Source of the DNA: Mucilaginibacter sp. SMC90
Lineage (GTDB): Bacteria > Bacteroidota > Bacteroidia > Sphingobacteriales > Sphingobacteriaceae
NCBI RefSeq assembly: GCF_022811725.1
Contig: NZ_CP094527.1
Location: 6,448,001 to 6,512,000 of the forward strand
Direction of reading: 5' to 3'
Length of the DNA stretch: 64,000 nucleotides
The translations under genes and the position numbers were made by a program. The stretch's first letter is position 1. Each line of letters begins with the position of its first letter. The notes under the pieces were generated by a model. That model ran no database searches, was not told the DNA's origin, and saw only the letters and a program-made list of their open reading frames with translations. Positions 7,549 through 14,802 of the stretch are shown piece after piece.

Positions 7549-8242
7549 CTGCAAATACCCCCTCCTTTTCGGGTGCGTTTTGCGCAGCTTTGGCAAGCTT
7601 TAGCGCCATTTTATCAAGCCTATCGAAGTATTTATGTTCAAGCAACCTGGCTCTTTCCTCCCAAATAGCTTGTGGGATATTACCACCAAAACGGCTTTTT
7701 GGCCATATCATGAAGTTTTTAACGAACAACTTAACGTCGCACAGATATTTTATATCCTTTGATGACTGCGTTTTAGGTTCACTTCCCAAACTCCACATTA
7801 TGAGTATGATGATTTTATTTTTCAGCTTCTTACGCATGTATAAGAACTGTTCGGGTGTCATTTTCCAAACATCAATACTATCTATAACCGCAACATCCGG
7901 CGAACCGCGTCGGCAGAAATATTCTATCACTTCTTCAAAAGTGGCATTCGCAGCGAGTATGATTTTACCGCTATAATGGTCTATTATCCCCTCTCGCCTT
8001 AATGCATCCTGCATTGTGGCGCTGTGACCTTCTTCAAGGCTTACGTACGTTGCACGTAACCCACAATCACAAAGAGCCTTTAAAAGCCTTAATATCCCTG
8101 TTGTTTTGCCATTACCGCTACCGCCCCAAATAGCGCAGCTGAAATTTTTATCAACTAAGCCTATGGTATTTTTCCAAATTGTTTCTAAGTCTAAACGGTC
8201 AAATACCATCTGCCCAACCTGGAACATTCCTTTTGTCTCCAT
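7541..8242 (-). CDS. RecA/DnaB-like P-loop ATPase
   Basis: This 233-residue protein has a Walker A motif GGSGNGKTT at residues 40-48 and a Walker B strand DVAVIDSID at about 116-124. Between them lies TYVSLEEG near 65-72, the usual second strand of RecA-fold ATPases. The C-terminal 60 residues are helical and charged. The fold suggests a single-domain ATPase working on DNA, such as a helicase-loader or recombination mediator, but the precise role is unknown. It is separate from the MuB-like ATPase at 11.2 kb, so the phage has two P-loop proteins. Confidence 0.7.
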   Translation of the reverse strand: METKGMFQVGQMVFDRLDLETIWKNTIGLVDKNFSCAIWGGSGNGKTTGILRLLKALCDCGLRATYVSLEEGHSATMQDALRREGIIDHYSGKIILAANATFEEVIEYFCRRGSPDVAVIDSIDVWKMTPEQFLYMRKKLKNKIIILIMWSLGSEPKTQSSKDIKYLCDVKLFVKNFMIWPKSRFGGNIPQAIWEERARLLEHKYFDRLDKMALKLAKAAQNAPEKEGVFADE

Positions 8243-8246
8243 TTAT

Positions 8247-8471
8247 CTAATCTGTGTGTCTTAAAAAAATTACTTCCGTGTTTTTGTCTATTGCTTTCGG
8301 GTATTTGGGGCTTGTGTTTGGCGGCAGGTACCACAGCTTATAAGTGCGGTATTGCGTTTGCTTTGGTTCGCGTTCAACCATTTGGTTTACTGTTTTGGCT
8401 TTATCACTTGCCTTGTAAAAGCGGTCGCCTACCCGTAGCTTTTCCGCTGTTGTTCGGGTGTTGCGCTCCAT
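8247..8471 (-). CDS. hypothetical protein (74 aa)
   Basis: This small basic protein reads MERNTRTTAEKLRVGDRFYK, has no membrane segment and no family I recognise. The LRVGDRFY pattern looks like a small beta-barrel strand. Its ATG overlaps the stop of the DUF4406 gene by one base (TAATG), so translation is probably coupled. The ATPase gene begins 4 bp further on. Confidence 0.5.
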   Translation of the reverse strand: MERNTRTTAEKLRVGDRFYKASDKAKTVNQMVEREPKQTQYRTYKLWYLPPNTSPKYPKAIDKNTEVIFLRHTD

Positions 8472-8824
8472 TATTCATACATGGTATTAAGCCCGAACTT
8501 TACCGCCTGCATATGCTCAAATATTGCCCCTTGGCTATCTTTCCAATCAGGGAGCATATAAATATGATCGGCCATATTTAACAGCGTTGTAGCCTTGCGC
8601 ATGGCGGTTTGCCAGTCTTCTTCGGGGCCGATAAAGTCGCAGGGGTTAAGCACGTGAAAGCCTTGTGCAGTTAGCTTGGTTTTAGCCTCTCTAAATTTGG
8701 CCTCGTACTCATCTACCGGCAGCCCGGTTACTTTACCGGCTATATAAACCACCTGGCTTTTTGATTTGGCTAAATGGGTTGTTAATTGTATTAAGAAACT
8801 TGTTTTTGTCAATAGCTTTAACAT
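8471..8824 (-). CDS. DUF4406 protein (nucleoside 2-deoxyribosyltransferase-like fold)
   Basis: The segment VVYIAGKVTGLPVDEYEAKF opens the DUF4406 domain near residue 25. It is followed by GFHVLNPCDF, an acidic EEDW near 68-71, a MADHIYMLPDW strand and a SQGAIFEHMQAVKFG helix. These are the landmarks of the family, which shares a fold with nucleoside 2-deoxyribosyltransferases. The YIAGK strand, the acidic residue and the EH pair correspond to the active-site positions of that fold. Such proteins are common in phages; the substrate is not established. A T-arm-like hairpin lies about 40 nt upstream of the start. Confidence 0.75.
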   Translation of the reverse strand: MLKLLTKTSFLIQLTTHLAKSKSQVVYIAGKVTGLPVDEYEAKFREAKTKLTAQGFHVLNPCDFIGPEEDWQTAMRKATTLLNMADHIYMLPDWKDSQGAIFEHMQAVKFGLNTMYE

Positions 8825-8860
8825 AGTTTTAAAGGGTGTTTAAAGGTTATTAAATAGTAC

Positions 8861-8900
8861 CCGGCCGGGGATGCGAACCCCGGCTTTGCACCATGCCGGG
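8861..8900 (-). promoter_or_regulatory. T-arm-like hairpin in phage leader (copy 1)
   Basis: Read on the minus strand, a 7-bp stem GCCGGGG/CCCCGGC holds a 7-nt loop TTCGCAT. It lies about 40 nt before the DUF4406 start and just after the MazG-like stop. The loop resembles a tRNA T-loop, but no acceptor, D or anticodon arm is present. Two related hairpins occur at 9,171 and 14,233. Confidence 0.6.
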
Positions 8901-9134
8901 TTAAAGGTTTTTTAAAAGCCTGATACAGGTTGCGGCGGTTTGAATGGCTTCCCTTCTTATTTCTTCCACGCCACCACCCTCGTACTTGTGTTGCAATGCT
9001 GCCCGTACCAGTTCGCCGCTTTCTTCGCCAACAATGGCGGCGGCATGTATTTTATCTTCCGGCCATTCAGGATGCTTTCTTTCAGCCCTGTTTACCTCAA
9101 TAATTACCTCGTTTACTACTTCTGATAATCTCAT
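8901..9134 (-). CDS. MazG-like nucleotide pyrophosphohydrolase-type protein
   Basis: The start is placed at 9134 (MRLSEVVNEVIIEVNRAERK), giving 77 residues; the longer frame would read through a leader hairpin. HPEWPEDKIHAAAIVGEESG carries the acidic EESGEL motif of the MazG-like all-alpha NTP pyrophosphatases, which bind Mg through such glutamates. Short forms like this are common in phages and may cleave dNTPs or alarmones. The downstream DUF4406 gene adds to a nucleotide-metabolism group. The substrate is unknown. Confidence 0.65.
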   Translation of the reverse strand: MRLSEVVNEVIIEVNRAERKHPEWPEDKIHAAAIVGEESGELVRAALQHKYEGGGVEEIRREAIQTAATCIRLLKNL

Positions 9135-9170
9135 GTTAATTATTCGTTTACTGGCACCATTGCCATTGTA

Positions 9171-9207
9171 CCCGCCCCAGCCTCGAACCGGGGTGGCTGC
9201 CTGCCGG
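9171..9207 (-). promoter_or_regulatory. T-arm-like hairpin in phage leader (copy 2)
   Basis: On the minus strand the 6-bp stem CCCCGG/CTGGGG (one G-U pair) encloses the 7-nt loop TTCGAGG, about 41 nt before the MazG-like start. It shares the block AGCCACCCCGGTTCGAGGC with copy 3 almost exactly, and shares a following GGGTAC with copy 1. Confidence 0.6.
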
Positions 9208-9208
9208 G

Positions 9209-9442
9209 TTAAGGATTGATAAAAAAATCGAAGGGTATTACTTTGCACTCCAATTGCTTTAATTCGGCTTTAGGGAATTTTTGTTGAACCTTGCGGATAA
9301 CTAAATCATAGGCTTTTTGACCTGCTATTTTGGGGTTTGCCGCAACTACTAATCCTTTGACTACAGCTGGCTTAAATTTTATGTTCGGTTGGCCTGGCTC
9401 GAATGCCTTGAGGCGAACGAAATACATATTTTCCTTTGCCAT
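9209..9442 (-). CDS. hypothetical protein (77 aa)
   Basis: This small basic protein reads MAKENMYFVRLKAFEPGQPN, followed by a VVKGLVVAANPKIAGQKAYD segment that looks like a strand-helix unit. I recognise no named family. It lies 2 bp after the DUF3164 gene in the operon and is followed by hairpin copy 2. Confidence 0.5.
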   Translation of the reverse strand: MAKENMYFVRLKAFEPGQPNIKFKPAVVKGLVVAANPKIAGQKAYDLVIRKVQQKFPKAELKQLECKVIPFDFFINP

Positions 9443-9444
9443 GA

Positions 9445-10086
9445 TTATATATTTGAAAAATTTAAATGAACATCAACGTAATCGCCTTTTTCGTCGCGCA
9501 CGTAAAGGCTGAAATACTGTTTACTTTTAGGCTTACGGATGGCCTGCCTTACAAAGGCCATGGCCTGTTTATACCTCGGATCGGGTATGTTTTCCTCGTG
9601 GCGTAAAAGGGCTAAAATCCGCTTACTATCTAACCGGCCATCGCGGGTACTAAAGGCGTCCATGATGATAGTTTTAAGCCAGTCGCTTGCGGCTGAAAGG
9701 CCATCGTTAAGGATTTCATCAAGTTTGTTCTTAGCAAGCATCAACAGGCCTTCATCAAAGGCTATAGCCTCATTTACATTGATCTCAATTTTAATGGAGC
9801 GGTCAAAGTTGTACCGGGTGATATTTCCTTTTCCCTTGCTTTTGTTATTCACACCTCCGTTTTCGTTTAAGAATGCTGTGTATAGTTCTAAGGCTATATC
9901 AAAGCATTTCTTTTTATGCTTTTCGAGGGCTGCGCGAAATGCTAACCGCTCTTTAGCCAATACCGATAGTTTGGCTTCGGCAAGGCGTTCACTTTTGCTA
10001 ATCCTGTCTAATGGTATCAGGTCGCCGCTTTCGTTTACCCACTTTTTATCGGCTGGTTTTTGTTGTTTAATTGTTAGTGCTGTCAT
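9445..10086 (-). CDS. DUF3164 family phage protein
   Basis: This 213-residue protein matches the DUF3164 family of Mu-like phages: an N-terminal WVNESGDLIPLDRISKSERL segment, a central charged helix, NITRYNFDRSIKIEINV near 88-104, and DPRYKQAMAFVRQAIRKPKS near 172-191. The family is nearly always encoded in the early region of transposable phages close to the A and B genes, and its biochemical role is unknown. Its presence supports the Mu-like assignment. The start ATG lies 4 bp after the upstream stop. Confidence 0.8.
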   Translation of the reverse strand: MTALTIKQQKPADKKWVNESGDLIPLDRISKSERLAEAKLSVLAKERLAFRAALEKHKKKCFDIALELYTAFLNENGGVNNKSKGKGNITRYNFDRSIKIEINVNEAIAFDEGLLMLAKNKLDEILNDGLSAASDWLKTIIMDAFSTRDGRLDSKRILALLRHEENIPDPRYKQAMAFVRQAIRKPKSKQYFSLYVRDEKGDYVDVHLNFSNI

Positions 10087-10090
10087 GCGT

Positions 10091-10435
10091 TTATTGATTT
10101 AAAAGTTTAATCGTTGGTAATGGATGATAATTATATTCGCTCATGTGGTGCTCTATTTGAACCATATGCGAACGGATAAAATTTAACTCGTATGAATCGG
10201 GCAACTGCACATAAATCCAGTATGTGCAATACGCTACGGCTTCGGCTTCGTTCAAACTGATGCTGTAAGCTTTTTTTCGCCTCCCTTCAAATTGGTTGCG
10301 CAGCTTTTGATAAATTTTTATCATGTGTATTTGCAAAAGCTGTTCACTTAAAGACACTACCGGGCTTGTCAAAATGAACTTGTGATACAAGCTTACAAGC
10401 GCTTGCATTTGCTGTGGAGTGTATTTTAAAACCAT
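10091..10435 (-). CDS. hypothetical protein (114 aa), phage early operon
   Basis: This helical protein reads MVLKYTPQQMQALVSLYHKF and has no recognised domain. It contains an amphipathic N-terminal helix and an Ala/Tyr/Cys-rich helix near 70-80. Two CCTTTAAA blocks stand directly before its start, as before other phage genes here. Function is unknown. Confidence 0.5.
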   Translation of the reverse strand: MVLKYTPQQMQALVSLYHKFILTSPVVSLSEQLLQIHMIKIYQKLRNQFEGRRKKAYSISLNEAEAVAYCTYWIYVQLPDSYELNFIRSHMVQIEHHMSEYNYHPLPTIKLLNQ

Positions 10436-10446
10436 TTTAAAGGCAT

Positions 10447-10806
10447 TTAAAGGATGATTACAAACAGTCGATAATAGTCACCACGTAAGTCAGCGTAAAC
10501 CTTAAGCCAGGTATCCAATTTTGTTAAGGCTTTAGTCACGCTTTCGCGGTTCATTTTAAAATATTCGGCTATTTCATTATGGGTATAGCCCGCCTTTTCC
10601 ATAAGGGCAAACACCAGGTAACGGCGCTCGGTGGGCTTTTTCCGGTCGTCTTTAACGTCCTTTAAATCGTCGACCATAACGCCCAAAAGGTCGGCTGACT
10701 CTTTAGTCAATTGATTAAGTGACTTTCTGCCGGGCGCGGCCGGTTGGGTACCGTTTAAATGGTTTTCAATAATGCTTTCAGCGTGATTTATAGTTTCTAT
10801 TCTCAT
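10447..10806 (-). CDS. helix-turn-helix protein resembling DnaA domain IV
   Basis: The C-terminal half (residues about 58-105) reads RRYLVFALMEKAGYTHNEIA, EYFKMNRESVTKALTKL. This has the same spacing and residue type as the DnaA C-terminal DNA-binding domain, where a basic turn precedes a recognition helix of the form HTTVxxAxxKI. The N-terminal half is a charged linker without an ATPase domain. It may bind phage or host replication sequences, or act as an early regulator. It is an eye-based match only and a generic HTH remains possible. Confidence 0.6.
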   Translation of the reverse strand: MRIETINHAESIIENHLNGTQPAAPGRKSLNQLTKESADLLGVMVDDLKDVKDDRKKPTERRYLVFALMEKAGYTHNEIAEYFKMNRESVTKALTKLDTWLKVYADLRGDYYRLFVIIL

Positions 10807-10807
10807 T

Positions 10808-11212
10808 TTATAGTGTGTGTTTAATTAGCGGTTTTACTGTTTTACAAGCTTCCTGCAGTATTGAATTATGCGGGATAAACTCAAAGGTTTCGGGGTTGTG
10901 CATGGCATCATATAGCTGCATGCATTCGGCCAAATCCCGCTTGTGTATACCCTCTGTTGATACTACCAGGCCTTCACATTCGGCCACAAAGGCCATATCT
11001 ATTTTATGCCAGTGATTGCGCCACCATGCCCAAAAAAGCGAACTGGTTTGCAGTCCTTTGGTAAGTGTGGTGTCGCCGGTTTGCAGTTGCAGGTAATCAT
11101 AAGCGGCAAACATTACCACGCTGCCGTATTGCACTTCGGTAAGTTCAAGCAGGTGCATTACCTTTTGGCGGGTAGCCTGCTGTATGGTTATTTGTTGCTT
11201 TATTTGGTTCAT
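10808..11212 (-). CDS. hypothetical protein (134 aa), next to MuB-like gene
   Basis: This 134-residue protein has no recognised domain. It contains an aromatic cluster SSLFWAWWRNHWHKIDMAFV near residues 58-77, which is unusual in a soluble protein. Its start overlaps the MuB-like stop by 4 bp, so it is translated with the ATPase. The position directly after A and B suggests a role in transposition or replication, but this is not shown by sequence. Confidence 0.55.
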   Translation of the reverse strand: MNQIKQQITIQQATRQKVMHLLELTEVQYGSVVMFAAYDYLQLQTGDTTLTKGLQTSSLFWAWWRNHWHKIDMAFVAECEGLVVSTEGIHKRDLAECMQLYDAMHNPETFEFIPHNSILQEACKTVKPLIKHTL

Positions 11213-12108
11213 GCTGCCGCCTCCTCATTTTGCTGATCTTCCAATTCAGCCTGTTTTTGTTTCCACGCATGCACCAGGCGTTCAACACGGCGCATATCAA
11301 CTACCCCGTTTTTAATGGCGGCACCATTGGCAATAAAGGCGAGTGATTCGGTGTCTGTTACCCCGTTTGTTTTGGCTACCAATATGGCATCGTCATAATC
11401 GGGTGTAGGTATTTCGATGAACTTACCGCCCAGTCGGCTAAGTATCTCGTTAAAGCCGATAGAGCCGCGGGCTTCGCCCAATTCAATACGGTCGCGCAGG
11501 TTATGGGTACCTATCAAAACAATGCCGCAACGTTTCCAAAGCGCATTATACAGGTCGATAAAAAGCAGTAATAAGCCGTTTCTAACCTTTTCCATTTCAT
11601 CAATAATGATGATAGGCTGTTTGTATTTATCTACGCGCTCTTTGATGATAGAGGTTAGCAGCGATACGGTACCAGCATTTGATTTAATGCCCATTGATTG
11701 CAGTATTTTGGCTAACAGTTCCTTTTCGGTCATGTGGCGTTCACACTTCACGTAAAACACGTTTTTTTCTTCCTTCACGTAGTTATCAAGCATATCGGTT
11801 TTACCGCTGCCGGGAGTGCAAACCAACCCGAATACGTTACCGTGCATACGGGCATCGTCAAAGTAGCCGCGAAGCTTTATAGCCGGGCGGGTATCGGCAT
11901 GGTACCAAATTTGGTCGAGCCTCATACCTAATTGCTTGGAGATTTTAACCCACATAGCATCGCCTAAACCATCATCTTTTCCCGCAATGATCTTGCTTAC
12001 GGTGGCGTTTGATACTTTCAGTTTGGCGGCTGATTTAACCTGGCTGCCGGAGTGCAACACATGTTTGTTTAATTCGGCTCTAATTAGTTCTTTTGCTGTG
12101 TTATCCAT
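11209..12108 (-). CDS. MuB-like AAA ATPase, transposition target protein
   Basis: This 299-residue protein has an N-terminal helix-turn-helix (about 20-50, with VSNATVSKIIAGKDDG). An AAA+ ATPase core follows, with Walker A CTPGSGKT at 97-104 and Walker B IIIIDEME at 167-173. The C-terminal third is helical. This is the layout of Mu B protein, which polymerises on target DNA, recruits the transposase and gives target immunity. It lies directly downstream of the transposase gene on the same strand. Bacteroidetes relatives of MuB are usually this length. The N-terminal HTH is intact. Confidence 0.85.
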   Translation of the reverse strand: MDNTAKELIRAELNKHVLHSGSQVKSAAKLKVSNATVSKIIAGKDDGLGDAMWVKISKQLGMRLDQIWYHADTRPAIKLRGYFDDARMHGNVFGLVCTPGSGKTDMLDNYVKEEKNVFYVKCERHMTEKELLAKILQSMGIKSNAGTVSLLTSIIKERVDKYKQPIIIIDEMEKVRNGLLLLFIDLYNALWKRCGIVLIGTHNLRDRIELGEARGSIGFNEILSRLGGKFIEIPTPDYDDAILVAKTNGVTDTESLAFIANGAAIKNGVVDMRRVERLVHAWKQKQAELEDQQNEEAAA

Positions 12109-12168
12109 TTTTAATTAGCTTTTAAGTGTTTAACTGGCCGGATACGTGAGGGTGTCCGGCCTTAATTT

Positions 12169-14211
12169 TTACATTTCGTCGTAGATACTTTGGGTTATTT
12201 TTGGCGCTTTAGGCCGGGCTTTATGCTCAATCTGCACATCATCGTACTGCTCTTCATAGCCACCTATTTGCTTTTGCGCCTTGTGATTGATGGCTTTAAC
12301 CAATACCCCAGCCTGTAGAATGCTTTGTGCGTCTATTTCGGCACGTTGTAAGCGTTCGTCACGGCTGGTTACATAGTCAACCATCTTTTGAGTAATGGCC
12401 TTCTTTTCTTCTTTGCGTTCGTGCAGGCGATGGCCGTCGCCTTCTTGCATATCAGCTACCGCCGATGGCTGTAACACGTATTGGCCGGTTACAAAGCGGA
12501 TACCGCTATGATCCGTTACAAGTACCTGGCTCATATCTGCCGGGTCATAGTACACATCAACCTTTTTGTTTACACATTCCGGGAAGTACTTAGCCGGTAT
12601 ATCAAAACTGTATTTGATATTGTTTAGCTGGAAGTTAAGCCCGGCAGGTTGCAGGCGTAATGATTCGCGCGGGTCGCGCAGTTGATGTTTTGCGCCCAAT
12701 ATTTCTATTTTGCGCTCAACACTTAAGCGTTTCTTTTGGCTTATTTCACTTTCATGGAAACCTTTAAGCCAATATTCCTGCCTTGTCAAATCGGTGCCGG
12801 GCATTTGGGCATGCCTCATTTGATTGATGGTCATTTCTATCACAGCTGGCGCATGTTTTTTATCGGGGAAGTTGGCACTTCGTTTTTGCAGCGCTTCGGC
12901 ATTAGGGCGGGCATTTGCGCCGCGCGCTGTAATGTTGGCACCCGAATAGTTGGGGTACATTTTGAGTATCTTATGCAGCGGGTGGCTAAATACCCTCTCA
13001 ATGTATTTTGATTGAGCCACCGAGGCGGTGAAAAATGTGCTTTCGCCACCCATCTTTAAAAATGTTGCTAAATCGCCTTTTAAAGCCGGGTCAATACTCC
13101 ATTTATCAGATTTGATCTGATGCCATAAGTACGCATCGCCGGTAAGCTCAACGATGTGAGCCATAGCATTGCGGTAAGCCTGCTTTATCAGTTCAATGGT
13201 AACCGTTTCGCCTATGGCGTAGCCTAAAGGATAGTCGTTGTAGTTATCCACAACCACATACATCACCGGGCGGTAATAGCGGTTGACATTTTTGCGGCCA
13301 TCTTTGTAAGTGGTTTCAGTGAAGTATAAGTCTAACACGTTATCATCACTGTTTACATAAATGAGCGGCGCGGTTGGGCGGGCTTGCTTAATTTGCTTGT
13401 TGTATTTGTTGTAGGCGGCCGCTTTACCTTCGCGGGCTATAATTACTTCGTGGTAATTTTCGCGGCGGCGATAGCCAACAGCTTGCGGGGTAATGGTTTT
13501 GCGGCCATTTTCAAGCGCCCACATATTATATGCTTGAGATATAACGACATCGTCATGCTTATTATCAAGCGCAATAAGGTGCATCAGGGTATCTTCGGCC
13601 TGCTGATCTTTAACTTTTTTGCTATTATCGTTGCCAAATCTGTATTGCTCTATCAAAACGGGGAAACCCTGCGCTTTATAGGCCTTAATCTTCTCTTTTA
13701 GGCGGGTTTCATTGGGGGGTAAACCCACTTTTTCGGCCTTAATAACGTCGGCTACAATCGACCAAAAAGCCGCCATTGTGATGTTAAAATCACGTTTTAA
13801 AGCCATTTTATCGGTAGTGTAGTGTATAATACCGTCCATATAGCTAACCGCTTTGGTGTATTTATCGCGGTACGCTTCGGGCAGATTAAGGCCGCTGGGT
13901 AGCGTGTATCCCTTGCCGTTGGTATTGTTATAAAAGTCGAATGCTTTTTGGTTCCAGTTGATAGTTACCCAATCAGTAAGCGGCTGTTTTACGATATACT
14001 CGTAAGGGTTGCCGTACTTTTCTATGATCTTCTTTTTACGTTCGTCCGATAGGCTTTCATAATCTATCAATACCTCTCTACCTAAGCCACCATATCCGTA
14101 AACGGTTATGGTACCCCGCTGACGAGACTTATTATAGTTCTCTACAGACATCAAGCCTGGTACCAATTCGTGGTATTCAAGGCAGAGGTTATTTAGTTCG
14201 TTGTACTTCAT
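12169..14211 (-). CDS. MuA-like DDE transposase
   Basis: This 680-residue protein fits a Mu-type transposase. The N-terminal 270 residues are DNA-binding and helical. The RNase-H core starts near 285 (LIYVNSDDN, candidate first Asp at 289/290), continues through MYVVVDNYNDYPLGYAIGE, has the second Asp in IKSDKWS (369), and the Glu in SKYIERVF (405). The C-terminal beta-barrel and tail run to 680 with a basic end. It joins phage ends to target DNA for integration and replicative transposition. It heads the early operon, with the MuB-like gene 60 bp downstream. Confidence 0.9.
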   Translation of the reverse strand: MKYNELNNLCLEYHELVPGLMSVENYNKSRQRGTITVYGYGGLGREVLIDYESLSDERKKKIIEKYGNPYEYIVKQPLTDWVTINWNQKAFDFYNNTNGKGYTLPSGLNLPEAYRDKYTKAVSYMDGIIHYTTDKMALKRDFNITMAAFWSIVADVIKAEKVGLPPNETRLKEKIKAYKAQGFPVLIEQYRFGNDNSKKVKDQQAEDTLMHLIALDNKHDDVVISQAYNMWALENGRKTITPQAVGYRRRENYHEVIIAREGKAAAYNKYNKQIKQARPTAPLIYVNSDDNVLDLYFTETTYKDGRKNVNRYYRPVMYVVVDNYNDYPLGYAIGETVTIELIKQAYRNAMAHIVELTGDAYLWHQIKSDKWSIDPALKGDLATFLKMGGESTFFTASVAQSKYIERVFSHPLHKILKMYPNYSGANITARGANARPNAEALQKRSANFPDKKHAPAVIEMTINQMRHAQMPGTDLTRQEYWLKGFHESEISQKKRLSVERKIEILGAKHQLRDPRESLRLQPAGLNFQLNNIKYSFDIPAKYFPECVNKKVDVYYDPADMSQVLVTDHSGIRFVTGQYVLQPSAVADMQEGDGHRLHERKEEKKAITQKMVDYVTSRDERLQRAEIDAQSILQAGVLVKAINHKAQKQIGGYEEQYDDVQIEHKARPKAPKITQSIYDEM

Positions 14212-14232
14212 TTGGTTAATTAGGGTGTTACA

Positions 14233-14262
14233 AGCCCCGGCCTCGAACCGGGGTGGCTTCCT
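14233..14262 (-). promoter_or_regulatory. T-arm-like hairpin in phage leader (copy 3)
   Basis: On the minus strand the perfect 6-bp stem CCCCGG/CCGGGG encloses the 7-nt loop TTCGAGG. It lies about 24 nt before the transposase start, between it and the small membrane peptide gene. It could limit transposase translation, which is inference. Confidence 0.6.
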
Positions 14263-14276
14263 GTCTGTAAGGGGTA

Positions 14277-14432
14277 TTAATGGTTGGTTAATAGTTGCGG
14301 CTCGAATAGCGCAAGGCTGCCGAATATGATAGTAGCTAATACAACTACCGATATGATAGTCTGAATAGCGGTGAACTGGTTACGCTTTAGCGCTTGCGGG
14401 ATTGTTGTGATTTCTTTAATTAGCTTTTTCAT
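14277..14432 (-). CDS. small one-TM phage peptide (51 aa)
   Basis: An ATG at 14,432 opens a 51-codon frame beginning MKKLIKEITTIPQALKRNQF with a positively charged N-terminus. A single hydrophobic helix follows near residues 24-43 (QTIISVVVLATIIFGSLALF) and a short tail ends in LLTNH. The inside-positive pattern predicts N-in topology. It lies between the early HTH gene and the transposase gene on the early transcript. It could be a membrane peptide acting in superinfection exclusion or a regulator, but its role is unknown. Confidence 0.55.
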   Translation of the reverse strand: MKKLIKEITTIPQALKRNQFTAIQTIISVVVLATIIFGSLALFEPQLLTNH

Positions 14433-14451
14433 GATTTTGAGGGTTTGAGGA

Positions 14452-14721
14452 TTATTTATTTATAATGAGGGATTTTTTGCTTTCAATTATTTCGCCTACT
14501 GTTTGTAGCAGCACTTTTTGACCGTCAATAAGCAGTTCATTGCAGTATTTAACCAGGTCAGTAGCCGGGGTATCTGCCGTACGGTCGCCGGTGCGAACCT
14601 TTTTAACATAGCTGGGAGATACACCAACTATGTCGGCAACCAGTTTTGCCGTAGGTGCAGGTAACACCAGCGTTGTAGATTTTTTGTTACAAGTGGATTT
14701 TATATTTTTATCTTTGGTCAT
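14452..14721 (-). CDS. small HTH early regulator (Ner-like position)
   Basis: I take the start at 14,721 (MTKDKNIKSTCNKKSTTLVL), inside the operator region, rather than the Met eight codons earlier. The 89-residue basic protein contains AKLVADIVGVSPSYVKKVRT near 35-54, a clear helix-turn-helix, and a charged C-terminus. It is the first gene of the early operon, divergent from the repressor, which is where Mu carries ner, a small protein that represses early and repressor promoters. Function by position is likely; homology to Ner is not claimed. Confidence 0.6.
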   Translation of the reverse strand: MTKDKNIKSTCNKKSTTLVLPAPTAKLVADIVGVSPSYVKKVRTGDRTADTPATDLVKYCNELLIDGQKVLLQTVGEIIESKKSLIINK

Positions 14722-14802
14722 GTTTGTGTTCCTTTGCGAACACAAAAGTGTAGATTTAAATCTAAATAAACAATAGGTAGTGTAGATTTTTTACTAAATA
14801 AA
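14722..14802. promoter_or_regulatory. divergent early/repressor control region with operators
   Basis: This 81-bp stretch separates the divergent repressor and early operon. It holds a perfect 14-bp palindrome TAGATTTAAATCTA (14,751-14,764) and an interrupted inverted repeat GTGTTC-n6-GAACAC (14,726-14,743). A further GTGTAGATTTTTTAC lies at about 14,780, and a second TTGTAGATTTTTTG copy sits inside the early gene near 14,673. The repeated TGTAGATTT core suggests binding sites for the repressor or the Ner-like protein. Confidence 0.65.

Noticed and set aside
8861..9207. tRNA genes suggested by T-loop-like sequences
   Set aside because: No acceptor stem, D-arm or anticodon arm can be drawn, and the sequence before them is the end of coding genes.
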